A DNA stretch of 64,000 nucleotides from Paenibacillus woosongensis (GTDB lineage Bacteria; Bacillota; Bacilli; Paenibacillales; Paenibacillaceae). Both the position numbers and the translations under genes were made by a program. The stretch is from positions 50,259-114,258 of the forward strand of contig NZ_WNZW01000014.1 in the NCBI RefSeq assembly GCF_009725165.1, given 5' to 3'. A model generated the notes under the pieces. That model worked only from the letters and a program-made list of their open reading frames with translations, did not search any database and was not told the DNA's origin. This document shows positions 8,977 through 16,181 of this stretch, piece after piece. Within the stretch, counting starts at the first letter, position 1; each line of letters opens with the position of its first letter.

Positions 8977-9106
8977 GCGCCGCACGAAGCTCACAGCGCG
9001 CGGTGGCCGGCGTCACATGACGTGGTCAACCACATAACGCAAGAAGCGGCCACAGGTACAGGTATTCGTGTCCCAATTGATGAGCCTGCCCAGCCAAAAT
9101 AGGATT

Positions 9107-9290
9107 CTAACGGACACACAGGGCGCTATTCCGTCTTTTTGACTAAATTTAATATGCGAACGGACCCTGGTTCCGCTACTCGTTCTATATAAGCATGGTT
9201 TGCCCCACTTTTCACCCAATAGCGGAACTACGGTCCGTTGGCTTAGAAATTTGCGCCTATTTGGAGAAATAGCGGATCTAGGGTCCGCTA
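9107..9290. repeat. REP-like palindromic intergenic repeats (AGCGGA...TCCGCT)
   Basis: Several copies of a degenerate palindrome appear. AGCGGAACTACGGTCCGTT (9221-9239) and AGCGGATCTAGGGTCCGCT (9271-9289) are exactly 50 bases apart. An inverted relative, CGGACCCTGGTTCCGCT, lies at 9161-9177, and a weaker one near 9107-9135. No coding potential is credible here. Such clustered imperfect palindromes resemble REP/BIME-type elements. Confidence 0.6.
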
Positions 9291-9339
9291 GATTGCCGGG
9301 AATCTAAAGTCACAGGAAGTAATCCGTCGTGTGCTTGAA

Positions 9340-9436
9340 ATCAACAGGTACTTAAATCAACAGGCGCTTGGATCAACAATGTCCTTGGGTAACAGGTAAT
9401 TAAATCAACAGTGCGCTCGGATCAACAGTGCTTGGA
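9340..9436. repeat. Degenerate 16-17 bp minisatellite (ATCAACAG...)
   Basis: Units beginning ATCAACA start at 9340, 9356, 9372, 9404 and 9421, with a decayed unit between 9372 and 9404. The period is 16-17 bases and most units end CTTAA or CTTGG. The flanking sequence up to 9700 has no convincing gene. Confidence 0.6.
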
Positions 9437-9709
9437 TGAATGGGCAGGATGAATGGGCCTGGACACAGTGGACTTGCAGGACATTGTACACTTCACCTGC
9501 AGTGTGCATGGTCAGACATCACGCTTAACCTACGGCGTACTTAGCCAGCAGCGTGCCGGCCCAACAATATACTTGGCCTAACACCATGCTTGAACCTTCA
9601 GTGCATTTGCTCGACAAATGAGCTTGGATTGAGCGTCCATAAGTCAACATACCAAATGGATCGGCGATCCACTTGATCTATGGCCTGCTCAATCCCCACA
9701 CCAACCTTA

Positions 9710-9885
9710 CTGCCGTAGGAAGAGGCTCCTTTCACGTACACAAAGCTGAGAAAGACGCTGCCCTACACGTACAAAGCTACCGAAGGAACGGCGCTCCTAC
9801 AAGCACACAACGCTACAGAAGGAACGCCGCTCCCTACAAGTACACAACGCTACCGAAGGAAGGCGCTGCCCTTCACATACACAAA
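9710..9885. repeat. Five tandem ~36-bp repeats derived from the 3' end of the UlaG-like gene
   Basis: Units at 9710-9745, 9746-9776, 9777-9812, 9813-9849 and 9850-9885 share the pattern CTACCGAAGGAA...GCTCCC...ACACAACG. The last unit is the true 3' end of the hydrolase gene: on the reverse strand it encodes FVYVKGSAFLR and the stop codon. The other four lie just downstream of that stop, so the gene's terminal segment has been tandemly duplicated. Confidence 0.75.
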
Positions 9886-10698
9886 CCGCTCGCCGCGAGC
9901 CATGACATGGCATTTTTGCTCAGGGAAGTGCTCATAGAGATAGTCCACGAAGTAGCCGGGCTTCTCCGCATTCCCCGCAAACACATCATAATGCAGCGGA
10001 ATAACCGTCTCCGCACCGATACGAACCGCGAACTCGGCCGCTTCCCTATAGTTCATGTTGCCGACAATTTCCCGCTCTCTGCGGAAATAATCAGCTCCAT
10101 TAATCGGAAGTAGGGCAAGATCCGGCTGTATAGCGCTCATTCGCTCGACCAATTCAGGGAACAGCACCGTGTCCCCGGCATGATACAGCGTGACTCCATT
10201 CAACTCGATAACATACCCCACATAACGGGGCTTCCCTTCTGCATCCTTGTCCAGCTCTTCGTGGGCTGCGGGAATAGTCGTTATTTTGATTTTAGAGAAT
10301 AGCTCGGCTGGTCGGCTATCATCCGCCTCTAAAATCTGTGATGCCCCTACGCCCATGTCGAGCAAATCCGATTTGCAGCAGGCCGGAGCCATGATGATCG
10401 CCTCTTTATTTTGCCGGTGAAAAACAGGCAGCGTGCCTGCATCCATATGATCTACGTGCTCATGCGTAATCAAGCAAAGGTCAGCCCCGATAATATCCTC
10501 AGGGATGATCGGCGCAGGGTAAGTACGAGGTAAATCCAGGTGATCCGATACATAAGGATCGACATAGACCGTTACTCCGTCACCCTTGATAATTACGCTC
10601 TCTTGCCCAAGAAACCATACCGCCAGCGTCCCGAAGGGGACCTCGGTGCGGTTGACCTCTTGAATCAATGTTGCTCCTCGTCTGTGATGCTTAGCCAT
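9850..10698 (-). CDS. MBL-fold metal-dependent hydrolase (UlaG-like)
   Basis: The 282-residue protein has the metallo-beta-lactamase metal motif THEHVDHMD (about residue 78), then LYHAGDT and a late metal-binding histidine in TVIPLHYDVF. The early WFLGQESVIIKG resembles the UlaG/L-ascorbate-6-phosphate lactonase branch, whose members act on phosphorylated sugar lactones or related esters; the substrate here is unknown. GGAGG lies seven bases before the ATG. The stop codon lies inside the first unit of a tandem repeat that copies the gene's own last codons downstream. Confidence 0.85.
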   Translation of the reverse strand: MAKHHRRGATLIQEVNRTEVPFGTLAVWFLGQESVIIKGDGVTVYVDPYVSDHLDLPRTYPAPIIPEDIIGADLCLITHEHVDHMDAGTLPVFHRQNKEAIIMAPACCKSDLLDMGVGASQILEADDSRPAELFSKIKITTIPAAHEELDKDAEGKPRYVGYVIELNGVTLYHAGDTVLFPELVERMSAIQPDLALLPINGADYFRREREIVGNMNYREAAEFAVRIGAETVIPLHYDVFAGNAEKPGYFVDYLYEHFPEQKCHVMARGERFVYVKGSAFLR

Positions 10699-10814
10699 AA
10701 TTAATCCTCCTGTCGATCTGATGATTGTCCGTGAACAAAGGCGGACGCTTCGCTTCTCCAGAACATGTCACACTCTGGCCAGTCACTGCTGCTTCTTTAG
10801 TTCAACTTATATAT

Positions 10815-10837
10815 AGTATAAACCAGACAGCTGTCTG
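10815..10837 (-). promoter_or_regulatory. Palindrome in the probable promoter of the UlaG-like gene
   Basis: The perfect 14-base palindrome CAGACAGCTGTCTG (10824-10837) lies immediately upstream of a -10-like TATACT (reverse strand, 10815-10820), occupying the usual -35/-10 spacer. No good -35 box is seen. A regulator binding here could control the hydrolase gene, which begins about 115 bases downstream. Confidence 0.4.
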
Positions 10838-10875
10838 CCAGGTTCATCTGAAGTAAATGGAGCGCTGCCCGGCAC

Positions 10876-11958
10876 TTATTGCAGGGCGACCGTATCGCCT
10901 TCCTTCAAGCCTTCCAACACCTCGGTTTTATCCGTTGTCTCCAGGCCTGTCTTGATATCTCTGCGTTCGTATTGACCCGATCCTTTATCCAGCATGACAT
11001 AGGCGGAGGTCTGATCGCGCATGACGGCGATCGACGGAAGAGCCAACACATTTTCCTTGCGGCTAGTCTCGATGTCGCCGGTGAGCGACAGCCCGGCAAT
11101 CAGGTACTCGCTTGGTTCAAGAGAGATGGTGACCTCGAATTGCGCCGCTTTATTCAAGCTGTCCTGGTCGGTTCCCGTCTTGGCAAATTTGGAGACATGC
11201 TTCACAGTTCCGGTCAACGGCACATCCTTCATCGCGCTCATTGTCACTTTCACATTCATATCCGGCTTGATCCGGAATACATCCTGCTCCCCGACGAGGG
11301 CGGTAAATTGCAGCTTGTTCAGATCGACAATCTTGCCAATATATTGATTGTCGCTAAGCGCTTGCGGCTTCTTCGCTTCCGAATCGAACAAGAAGATGCC
11401 TGCAGCCGGAGCGCGGAATTCGGAATCCTGCAGCTTCAGCTTTTTCTGCTGCAGCTCCTGACGCTGAATTGAAATGCGCACGTCCTCCAGCTCCTTCGAC
11501 AGCCGCGCACTCTCCCGGTTGGCGAGCAATTTTTTGCGGTTCTCATCGGTCAGTTCGGCTCCTGCCGTCTCGGTGTCGAACTCTGCGACAAAAGACTGCA
11601 GTTGGGTTTCCAGCTCGGCTTTGCGAAGCTCCGCTTCCTCACGTGTAATCTGGTTCTGCAGATCGGTCTGATCCAGCCTGAACAGCACATCGTCTTTTTT
11701 GACCTGCTGGCCGTCCTCGATCTTCCATTCCGTTACTTTGGAGCTGAACGGAGCATAGACCGGCGTCTCCTGCTCATACAGCGATTTTCCCTTGACCCGT
11801 ATCGTGTGAACCAGCGTCTCTTTCGTTGCCTGGAATGTGATGGCTTGGGGCTCCATTCCCGGATCGGCGACCTGGGCAGGCTTCGACATGGAATACAGCA
11901 AATAGCTGATTCCGGCAAGAATGATGGCGATAATAATCCATTTTATTTTTTTCTTCAC
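10876..11958 (-). CDS. Efflux periplasmic-adaptor-like (HlyD/MacA-type) subunit
   Basis: The 360-residue protein has an N-terminal membrane anchor (KKKIKWIIIAIILAGISYLLYS), a biotinyl-lipoyl-like half (VYAPFSSKVTEWKIEDGQQV), a coiled-coil hairpin rich in Glu/Lys/Leu (about 100-190), the second half-motif RAPAAGIFLF and a beta-barrel domain. This is the architecture of adaptor subunits of MacAB-like exporters in Gram-positive bacteria. The chosen start is GTG at 11958 with AAGGAGA about nine bases upstream; the 36-codon upstream extension lacks a site and would put charged residues before the anchor. It is the last gene of the ATPase-permease-adaptor operon. Confidence 0.85.
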   Translation of the reverse strand: MKKKIKWIIIAIILAGISYLLYSMSKPAQVADPGMEPQAITFQATKETLVHTIRVKGKSLYEQETPVYAPFSSKVTEWKIEDGQQVKKDDVLFRLDQTDLQNQITREEAELRKAELETQLQSFVAEFDTETAGAELTDENRKKLLANRESARLSKELEDVRISIQRQELQQKKLKLQDSEFRAPAAGIFLFDSEAKKPQALSDNQYIGKIVDLNKLQFTALVGEQDVFRIKPDMNVKVTMSAMKDVPLTGTVKHVSKFAKTGTDQDSLNKAAQFEVTISLEPSEYLIAGLSLTGDIETSRKENVLALPSIAVMRDQTSAYVMLDKGSGQYERRDIKTGLETTDKTEVLEGLKEGDTVALQ

Positions 11959-12096
11959 TTTCCCTGCTCTCCTTCTCTCATACCACTTGGAATTGGCAGC
12001 GGCGAGGCCGTGTACGACTCTGTATGCAGCCCCGCGTCCCTCGGTTGCACCGTCTTGGCGGAGCATCTTGTGCCATGCGGAACGGATATTGACTCT

Positions 12097-13458
12097 TTAA
12101 TCCCGCTTGATCGCGGTTAAAGCATCCGTCCGCGATGCGCTGACCGCCGGATAAATGCCCGATATAATGCCTGTCATGATCGCAAAGGCCAACCCGACCG
12201 GAATGGCTGTATACGGGATAAAAATCGATATATCCGACTCCCCGCTATTCAATGACAAAATGAGTGCGTTGATTCCCCATACGATCCAGTAGGAAAACAT
12301 AATGCCCAGCAGCCCTCCCAGGAAGCCGAGCAAGGCTGCTTCAACAATGAACATATTGCGGATCTGGGACAGGTTGGCCCCCAGTACCTTCATAATGCCG
12401 ATCTGCCGGCGGCGCTGATAGGTAGACATCGTCATGGCGACAATAATGGAGATCGAGGCGATGATCAAAATAAAGACGCCCGCACCGATCGCAATCGCCT
12501 TGAACACGGCGAATTGCTCCTCCAGCTGCTCTTTCTGCAGCAGATTCGACTGTGTCGATACGGTAAGCCGCTGCAGCTGCTCCTCGACCTGCTTTACGTT
12601 CTGCTCCGCGTCTACCTTCACTTTAACCGAGTTATATGTAGGTGTGCTGCTTTGCACCGAGGAAGGCATCAGCTCTTTTCGCAGCTGCTCGGCCGTTTCG
12701 ATTGAGATGTAAATCTTGCTGTCCTGGGCGATGGAAATATCGCTGCGGCCCTTGGGTTTCTTCAGCACGCCAATGACCTGCAAGGGAGCGCTCGTTAGCT
12801 GTTTGCCATTTTCATCATACTTCACGAGCTGAATTTGCGTCTGGTACATGGCTGTCGGTATGACCATCATATTGCGGTATTGCTCCTGTGAGCTTCGATC
12901 ATATCCTGAACGTTCCATTGCTTCATACAGTTTGTTTCTAGTCTCCTCATCCATCAAGCCCATCGTGGCCCCGTAACTGAGCACAACTGAATTGATATCA
13001 ACGCTGTCGGCCTTACCCTGCGCGAAGGTCTCGCCAAAGTCCTTGAGCCGGGTCAGATCCGTAGCGACCACTTCGACGTAGCCCTCCTTGCTGTCCGCTG
13101 TCGTCATTGCCAAATGATCGAATGTCTGATATGGCGCGACAGCCGTTACATGCTTCATGTTGCGCATAACCTCGAGCTTCTGATCCGTCAGCAGCCCGCG
13201 GTTATTCGCCTCTTCGCTAGCCTGGTCGGGGTTGTCCTGGCCCGGCATGGCGCCGGAATTGGGCATGACCGTAATCTCATCCATCTTCAGAAAGCTGTTC
13301 AGCTCGGATTCGACGATCTGTTGTGTCGATTCGCCGATGCTCATCGCCAATATAATTGCGGCACAGCCTATGGACAAGCCGGCTGCGCACAGCATGGTCA
13401 CGACTTTGCGCCGTCGCACCTGATCCCAAGACAGCCTTGTCAGATCGCTGATTCTCAA
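12097..13458 (-). CDS. ABC transporter permease, MacB/FtsX type
   Basis: The 453-residue protein has one N-terminal membrane helix (about 18-40), a large extracytoplasmic MacB-like domain (45-310) and three C-terminal helices of the FtsX domain, including RRRQIGIMKVLGANLSQIRNMF. It overlaps the upstream ATPase stop by four bases, a sign of translational coupling. With that ATPase and the downstream adaptor it forms a MacAB-like exporter for peptides, antibiotics or cell-envelope stressors. The substrate is not evident. Confidence 0.88.
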   Translation of the reverse strand: MRISDLTRLSWDQVRRRKVVTMLCAAGLSIGCAAIILAMSIGESTQQIVESELNSFLKMDEITVMPNSGAMPGQDNPDQASEEANNRGLLTDQKLEVMRNMKHVTAVAPYQTFDHLAMTTADSKEGYVEVVATDLTRLKDFGETFAQGKADSVDINSVVLSYGATMGLMDEETRNKLYEAMERSGYDRSSQEQYRNMMVIPTAMYQTQIQLVKYDENGKQLTSAPLQVIGVLKKPKGRSDISIAQDSKIYISIETAEQLRKELMPSSVQSSTPTYNSVKVKVDAEQNVKQVEEQLQRLTVSTQSNLLQKEQLEEQFAVFKAIAIGAGVFILIIASISIIVAMTMSTYQRRRQIGIMKVLGANLSQIRNMFIVEAALLGFLGGLLGIMFSYWIVWGINALILSLNSGESDISIFIPYTAIPVGLAFAIMTGIISGIYPAVSASRTDALTAIKRD

Positions 13459-14168
13459 GCTTGTACCCCCTCTGCTTCCGCTTGCGGATCTACAGCCGGC
13501 TGTGATGTCTGGAGCTGCCCGTCCCGCAGCGTAATAATTTTCTGTGTTTGCTGCGCCACCTCGCGCTCATGCGTGACAATAATAAAGGTGGTGTTCATCG
13601 TCTGGTTAAGCCGCTTGAGGATCGCCAAAATTTCTTCCTCCGTCTTCGTATCCAGATTCCCGGTCGGCTCGTCGGCGAAGATGACCGAAGGCTCGGTAAT
13701 CAGCGACCGAGCAATGCTGACCCGCTGCTGCTGTCCGCCCGACAGCTGGGACGGGAACAGTTCGGCCTTGTCCGGGATGCCGACCTGCTCGAGCAGCTGC
13801 AGCGCTTTTTGCTTGCGGACGGAGGGGCGGGTAGATTGAAAGACAAGCGGCATCTCAATATTTTCACGCACCGTCAAATTCGGCAGCAGCTCATAAGCTT
13901 GAAATATAAAACCGATATGCTCGCGACGGAACTCGGCCAGCTTGTTCTCGTTCATCTTCACAATGTTATGATCGGCGATATATATTTCGCCTTCGGTCGG
14001 CTTCATCAGCCCCGCCATCAGATTGAGCAGGGTCGACTTTCCTGAGCCCGAGCTGCCCAGCAGCGCAATCATCTCGCCCTTGCGGACATGAAAATTGATG
14101 TTCTGCAGAACAAGCGTGGTCTCGCCGCCATTCTTGAAAGCATGGGACAAGCCCTCTACACGAAGCAA
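13455..14168 (-). CDS. ABC transporter ATPase of MacB/LolD type
   Basis: The protein contains Walker A GSSGSGKSTLL, the signature LSGGQQQRVSIARSL, Walker B VIFADEPTGNLD and the switch region IIVTHE, in the order and spacing of LolD/MacB-type ATPases. Two starts are possible: a GTG at 14177 sitting directly on AAAGGAG, or the TTG at 14168 with eight bases of spacing; the latter is preferred and gives 237 residues. It is the first gene of the exporter operon. Confidence 0.9.
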   Translation of the reverse strand: MLRVEGLSHAFKNGGETTLVLQNINFHVRKGEMIALLGSSGSGKSTLLNLMAGLMKPTEGEIYIADHNIVKMNENKLAEFRREHIGFIFQAYELLPNLTVRENIEMPLVFQSTRPSVRKQKALQLLEQVGIPDKAELFPSQLSGGQQQRVSIARSLITEPSVIFADEPTGNLDTKTEEEILAILKRLNQTMNTTFIIVTHEREVAQQTQKIITLRDGQLQTSQPAVDPQAEAEGVQA

Positions 14169-14456
14169 GTTCTCCACTCCTTTTATATGAATCTCTCAAG
14201 CGTAAACGGCTGACGCCGCCCATGGACGGCACAACTACGTTTCGCATAGAAATATAAGCCTTGTATAAGGGTGAAGCTTATAAATTCTTATATCTCAATA
14301 AATAGACGATGCATCCGGTGTCTGCCCCTGCATGTTATACGATAAAATTTCCGCAAGATGCCAGTCTAGTTGCCGCACTGTCCATTTTACCAGAAAAAGG
14401 CATGCGCCGGATCGACAAATATCACTTTTCTGAATCAACGAGGGCAGATTGATGCT

Positions 14457-14505
14457 GCGACTAACTGGATTTCTAACATTTACAAATGAACGATTATAGG
14501 TGTTG
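14457..14505. repeat. Truncated copy of the CTAAxTGGATTT intergenic repeat
   Basis: GACTAACTGGATTTCTAACA followed shortly by GAACGATTATAGG is nearly identical to sequence at 34348-34393 and related to longer copies near 54.1 and 63.5 kb. It lies just beyond the stop of the MerR gene. The rest of the interval back to the ATPase start (14169-14456) shows no gene. Confidence 0.6.
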
Positions 14506-14510
14506 AATCT

Positions 14511-15251
14511 TCAATAATCTTCACTCTTCTTCAGCGCAAATGATATCGACTGCTCCACAAAATCCAGAACCTCAGGCGACACAGGATACAGCCCGGTTTC
14601 CTCAGCAGGCCGCTTGCGCACTTCCCAGAACCGGTCCATCAGCTCGGCGTCTCCCCCAAAGGTTTCATCCGAAAGCTCGATCAGCTCGCACGCCAGCGCG
14701 TAAGCTTCCTCCGAATCCGGAGAAATGGCATGCTTCACGCAATGCTCGATCCGCCGAAGCAGCGATACGTACTGCTGGGTGGCGCGATCTCCGCTCTCCA
14801 AAGCGGGCAAAGCCTTTCGCAGAAACTCCCGCTCCTCCTCAGCAAAGTAATCGACCCATTTCTTCGTGCCAGCCTGTGCGTTCTGAACGAGAGCGGTGAC
14901 TCGCTCCCAAGGGAGAGCCCCTTCCAGGTCCAGCATATTAATGAGCGAAGCTGTATTCGCAATGCTGGCCTGCATAGCAGCAAGCTCCTCCTGCAAATGA
15001 TGGTGATGGGCGATCAGGATGTCCCGCAGGGAAAGCTGGCCGAGCACCTTCTGAATGTCCTCCAGCGAAAGGGACAGCGATTTGAGCAGCATGATTTTTT
15101 CGAGAATAAACAAATCTTCTTCGGAATAGTAACGGCGGCCGTTATCCTGTCTCAGGCTTGGCGTCAGCAGCCCGATCTGATCATAGTAGCGCAGCGTGCG
15201 TACCGAGATATTCCGCAATTTGGATACTTGTCCGGTCGTCCATCTAGTCAT
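14511..15251 (-). CDS. MerR family regulator (TipA/BmrR-like)
   Basis: The 246-residue protein begins with the MerR winged helix (TTGQVSKLRNISVRTLRYYD, then QDNGRRYYSEEDL), followed by a coiled coil (about 75-110) and a C-terminal effector domain reminiscent of TipAS. The family activates promoters with over-long spacers in response to drugs or other effectors. GGAGG lies six bases before the ATG. A 19-base-spacer promoter carrying a near-perfect palindrome lies between this gene and the divergent CPBP protease gene, making that gene its most likely target. Confidence 0.88.
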   Translation of the reverse strand: MTRWTTGQVSKLRNISVRTLRYYDQIGLLTPSLRQDNGRRYYSEEDLFILEKIMLLKSLSLSLEDIQKVLGQLSLRDILIAHHHHLQEELAAMQASIANTASLINMLDLEGALPWERVTALVQNAQAGTKKWVDYFAEEEREFLRKALPALESGDRATQQYVSLLRRIEHCVKHAISPDSEEAYALACELIELSDETFGGDAELMDRFWEVRKRPAEETGLYPVSPEVLDFVEQSISFALKKSEDY

Positions 15252-15274
15252 TGCCTGCCTCCTGCAAAAAAAGC

Positions 15275-15305
15275 TTGAAAGTTACGTTACGTCACCTTTT
15301 ATAAT
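15275..15305 (+). promoter_or_regulatory. MerR-type promoter with 19-bp spacer and palindromic operator
   Basis: TTGAAA (15275-15280) and TATAAT (15300-15305) are separated by 19 bases, the diagnostic spacing for MerR-activated promoters. The spacer carries GTTACGTTACGTCAC, which matches the palindrome GTNACGTNACGTNAC. It points towards the CPBP gene. Confidence 0.8.
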
Positions 15306-15345
15306 GCAAATTATATCACAGGAAGAGACTGGAAGGGATTATTCT

Positions 15346-16047
15346 ATGAACAGAATGACTGGATGGAAAACAAACGATGCATGGTCCTGGAGAGAATTCG
15401 TGTTTCTCCTGCTGCTTGAATTCGTCTTCGTGATGGCTGTGGTGAAATACGGTGCACAGAGCTTGTATTTGTCCTGGCTGGGCAACCCGCTATATTCAGG
15501 TATGCTTACCGGACTGACAATCGCGATCGTGCTGCTGGCAGGCTTATACTATATTGCCCTGCGTCCGCAACGATTAACATGGGCGGAGATTGGACTCCGC
15601 AGGTTCCCGGCGAAGGATTGGGGGCGGATTCTCATTTGGATTCTGGCCCTTGTCGTACTCAGCGCAGCAGCGATGCTCTTAACCAGCTTGTTTGGAAATA
15701 CGATGAATAATAGTAAAATGGAAAGCCTTCACCAGAATGTCACCTGGTTCACTGTACTCCTCGCAGTGATTTCTGCAGGGGTGATCTCCCCTTGGTATGA
15801 AGAGCTGTTCTACCGGGGCTTCATGTATCGCTGGCTGCGAACAAGGGTGGGGACGGGATGGGCAATTATCGTTAGTTCGCTAATCTTTACAGCCGCGCAT
15901 TATCCGACCTTGAACGCGATGCCAGCCAATTTCGTTGCAGGCGTCATTCTAGCTTGGACATATGAAAGGACAGGCTCTATCGTTCCCGCCATGATTGTCC
16001 ACGGGGTAACCAATACAGCCGCCGTACTGCTTACCGCTATGGGGTAG
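15346..16047 (+). CDS. CPBP family intramembrane metalloprotease
   Basis: The 233-residue protein has about six hydrophobic segments and the CPBP (Abi) motifs: EELFYRGF (the EExxxR motif), a following histidine motif in FTAAHYPTLN, and MIVHGVTN. Family members are membrane glutamic proteases related to Rce1, with roles in peptide maturation, bacteriocin immunity or stress signalling. AAGGGA lies seven bases before the ATG at 15346; earlier in-frame starts overlap the MerR-type promoter. Expression is probably MerR-dependent. Confidence 0.87.
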   Translation: MNRMTGWKTNDAWSWREFVFLLLLEFVFVMAVVKYGAQSLYLSWLGNPLYSGMLTGLTIAIVLLAGLYYIALRPQRLTWAEIGLRRFPAKDWGRILIWILALVVLSAAAMLLTSLFGNTMNNSKMESLHQNVTWFTVLLAVISAGVISPWYEELFYRGFMYRWLRTRVGTGWAIIVSSLIFTAAHYPTLNAMPANFVAGVILAWTYERTGSIVPAMIVHGVTNTAAVLLTAMG

Positions 16048-16106
16048 CGCGCTGGCCATTAGTGAAACATGAAAGTCTATAGACGACAGTCCCGCGCGAA
16101 GCGTAA

Positions 16107-16156
16107 ACAAAAAAGGCCGGGAGGGACCATACGAAATGATCCATTCCCCGCCTTTG
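16107..16156 (-). terminator. Terminator downstream of the giant GH43/SLH gene
   Basis: An imperfect but GC-rich hairpin is formed by CAAAGGCGGGGAATGG and CCCTCCCGGCCTTT, and is followed on the reverse strand by TTTTTTG. It lies about 30 bases after the stop at 16182. Confidence 0.7.
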
Positions 16157-16181
16157 ACAGCTAATGCTTCACTATCATGAA

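Noticed and set aside
9340..9436. Possible CRISPR array at the ATCAACA repeats
   Set aside because: The repeats are 16-17 bases, degenerate and without unique spacers, and no cas genes are nearby.
9673..10113. 146-codon forward frame spanning the tandem repeats
   Set aside because: Half of it is antisense to the UlaG-like gene, and its repetitive peptide comes directly from the duplicated gene end. No ribosome site.
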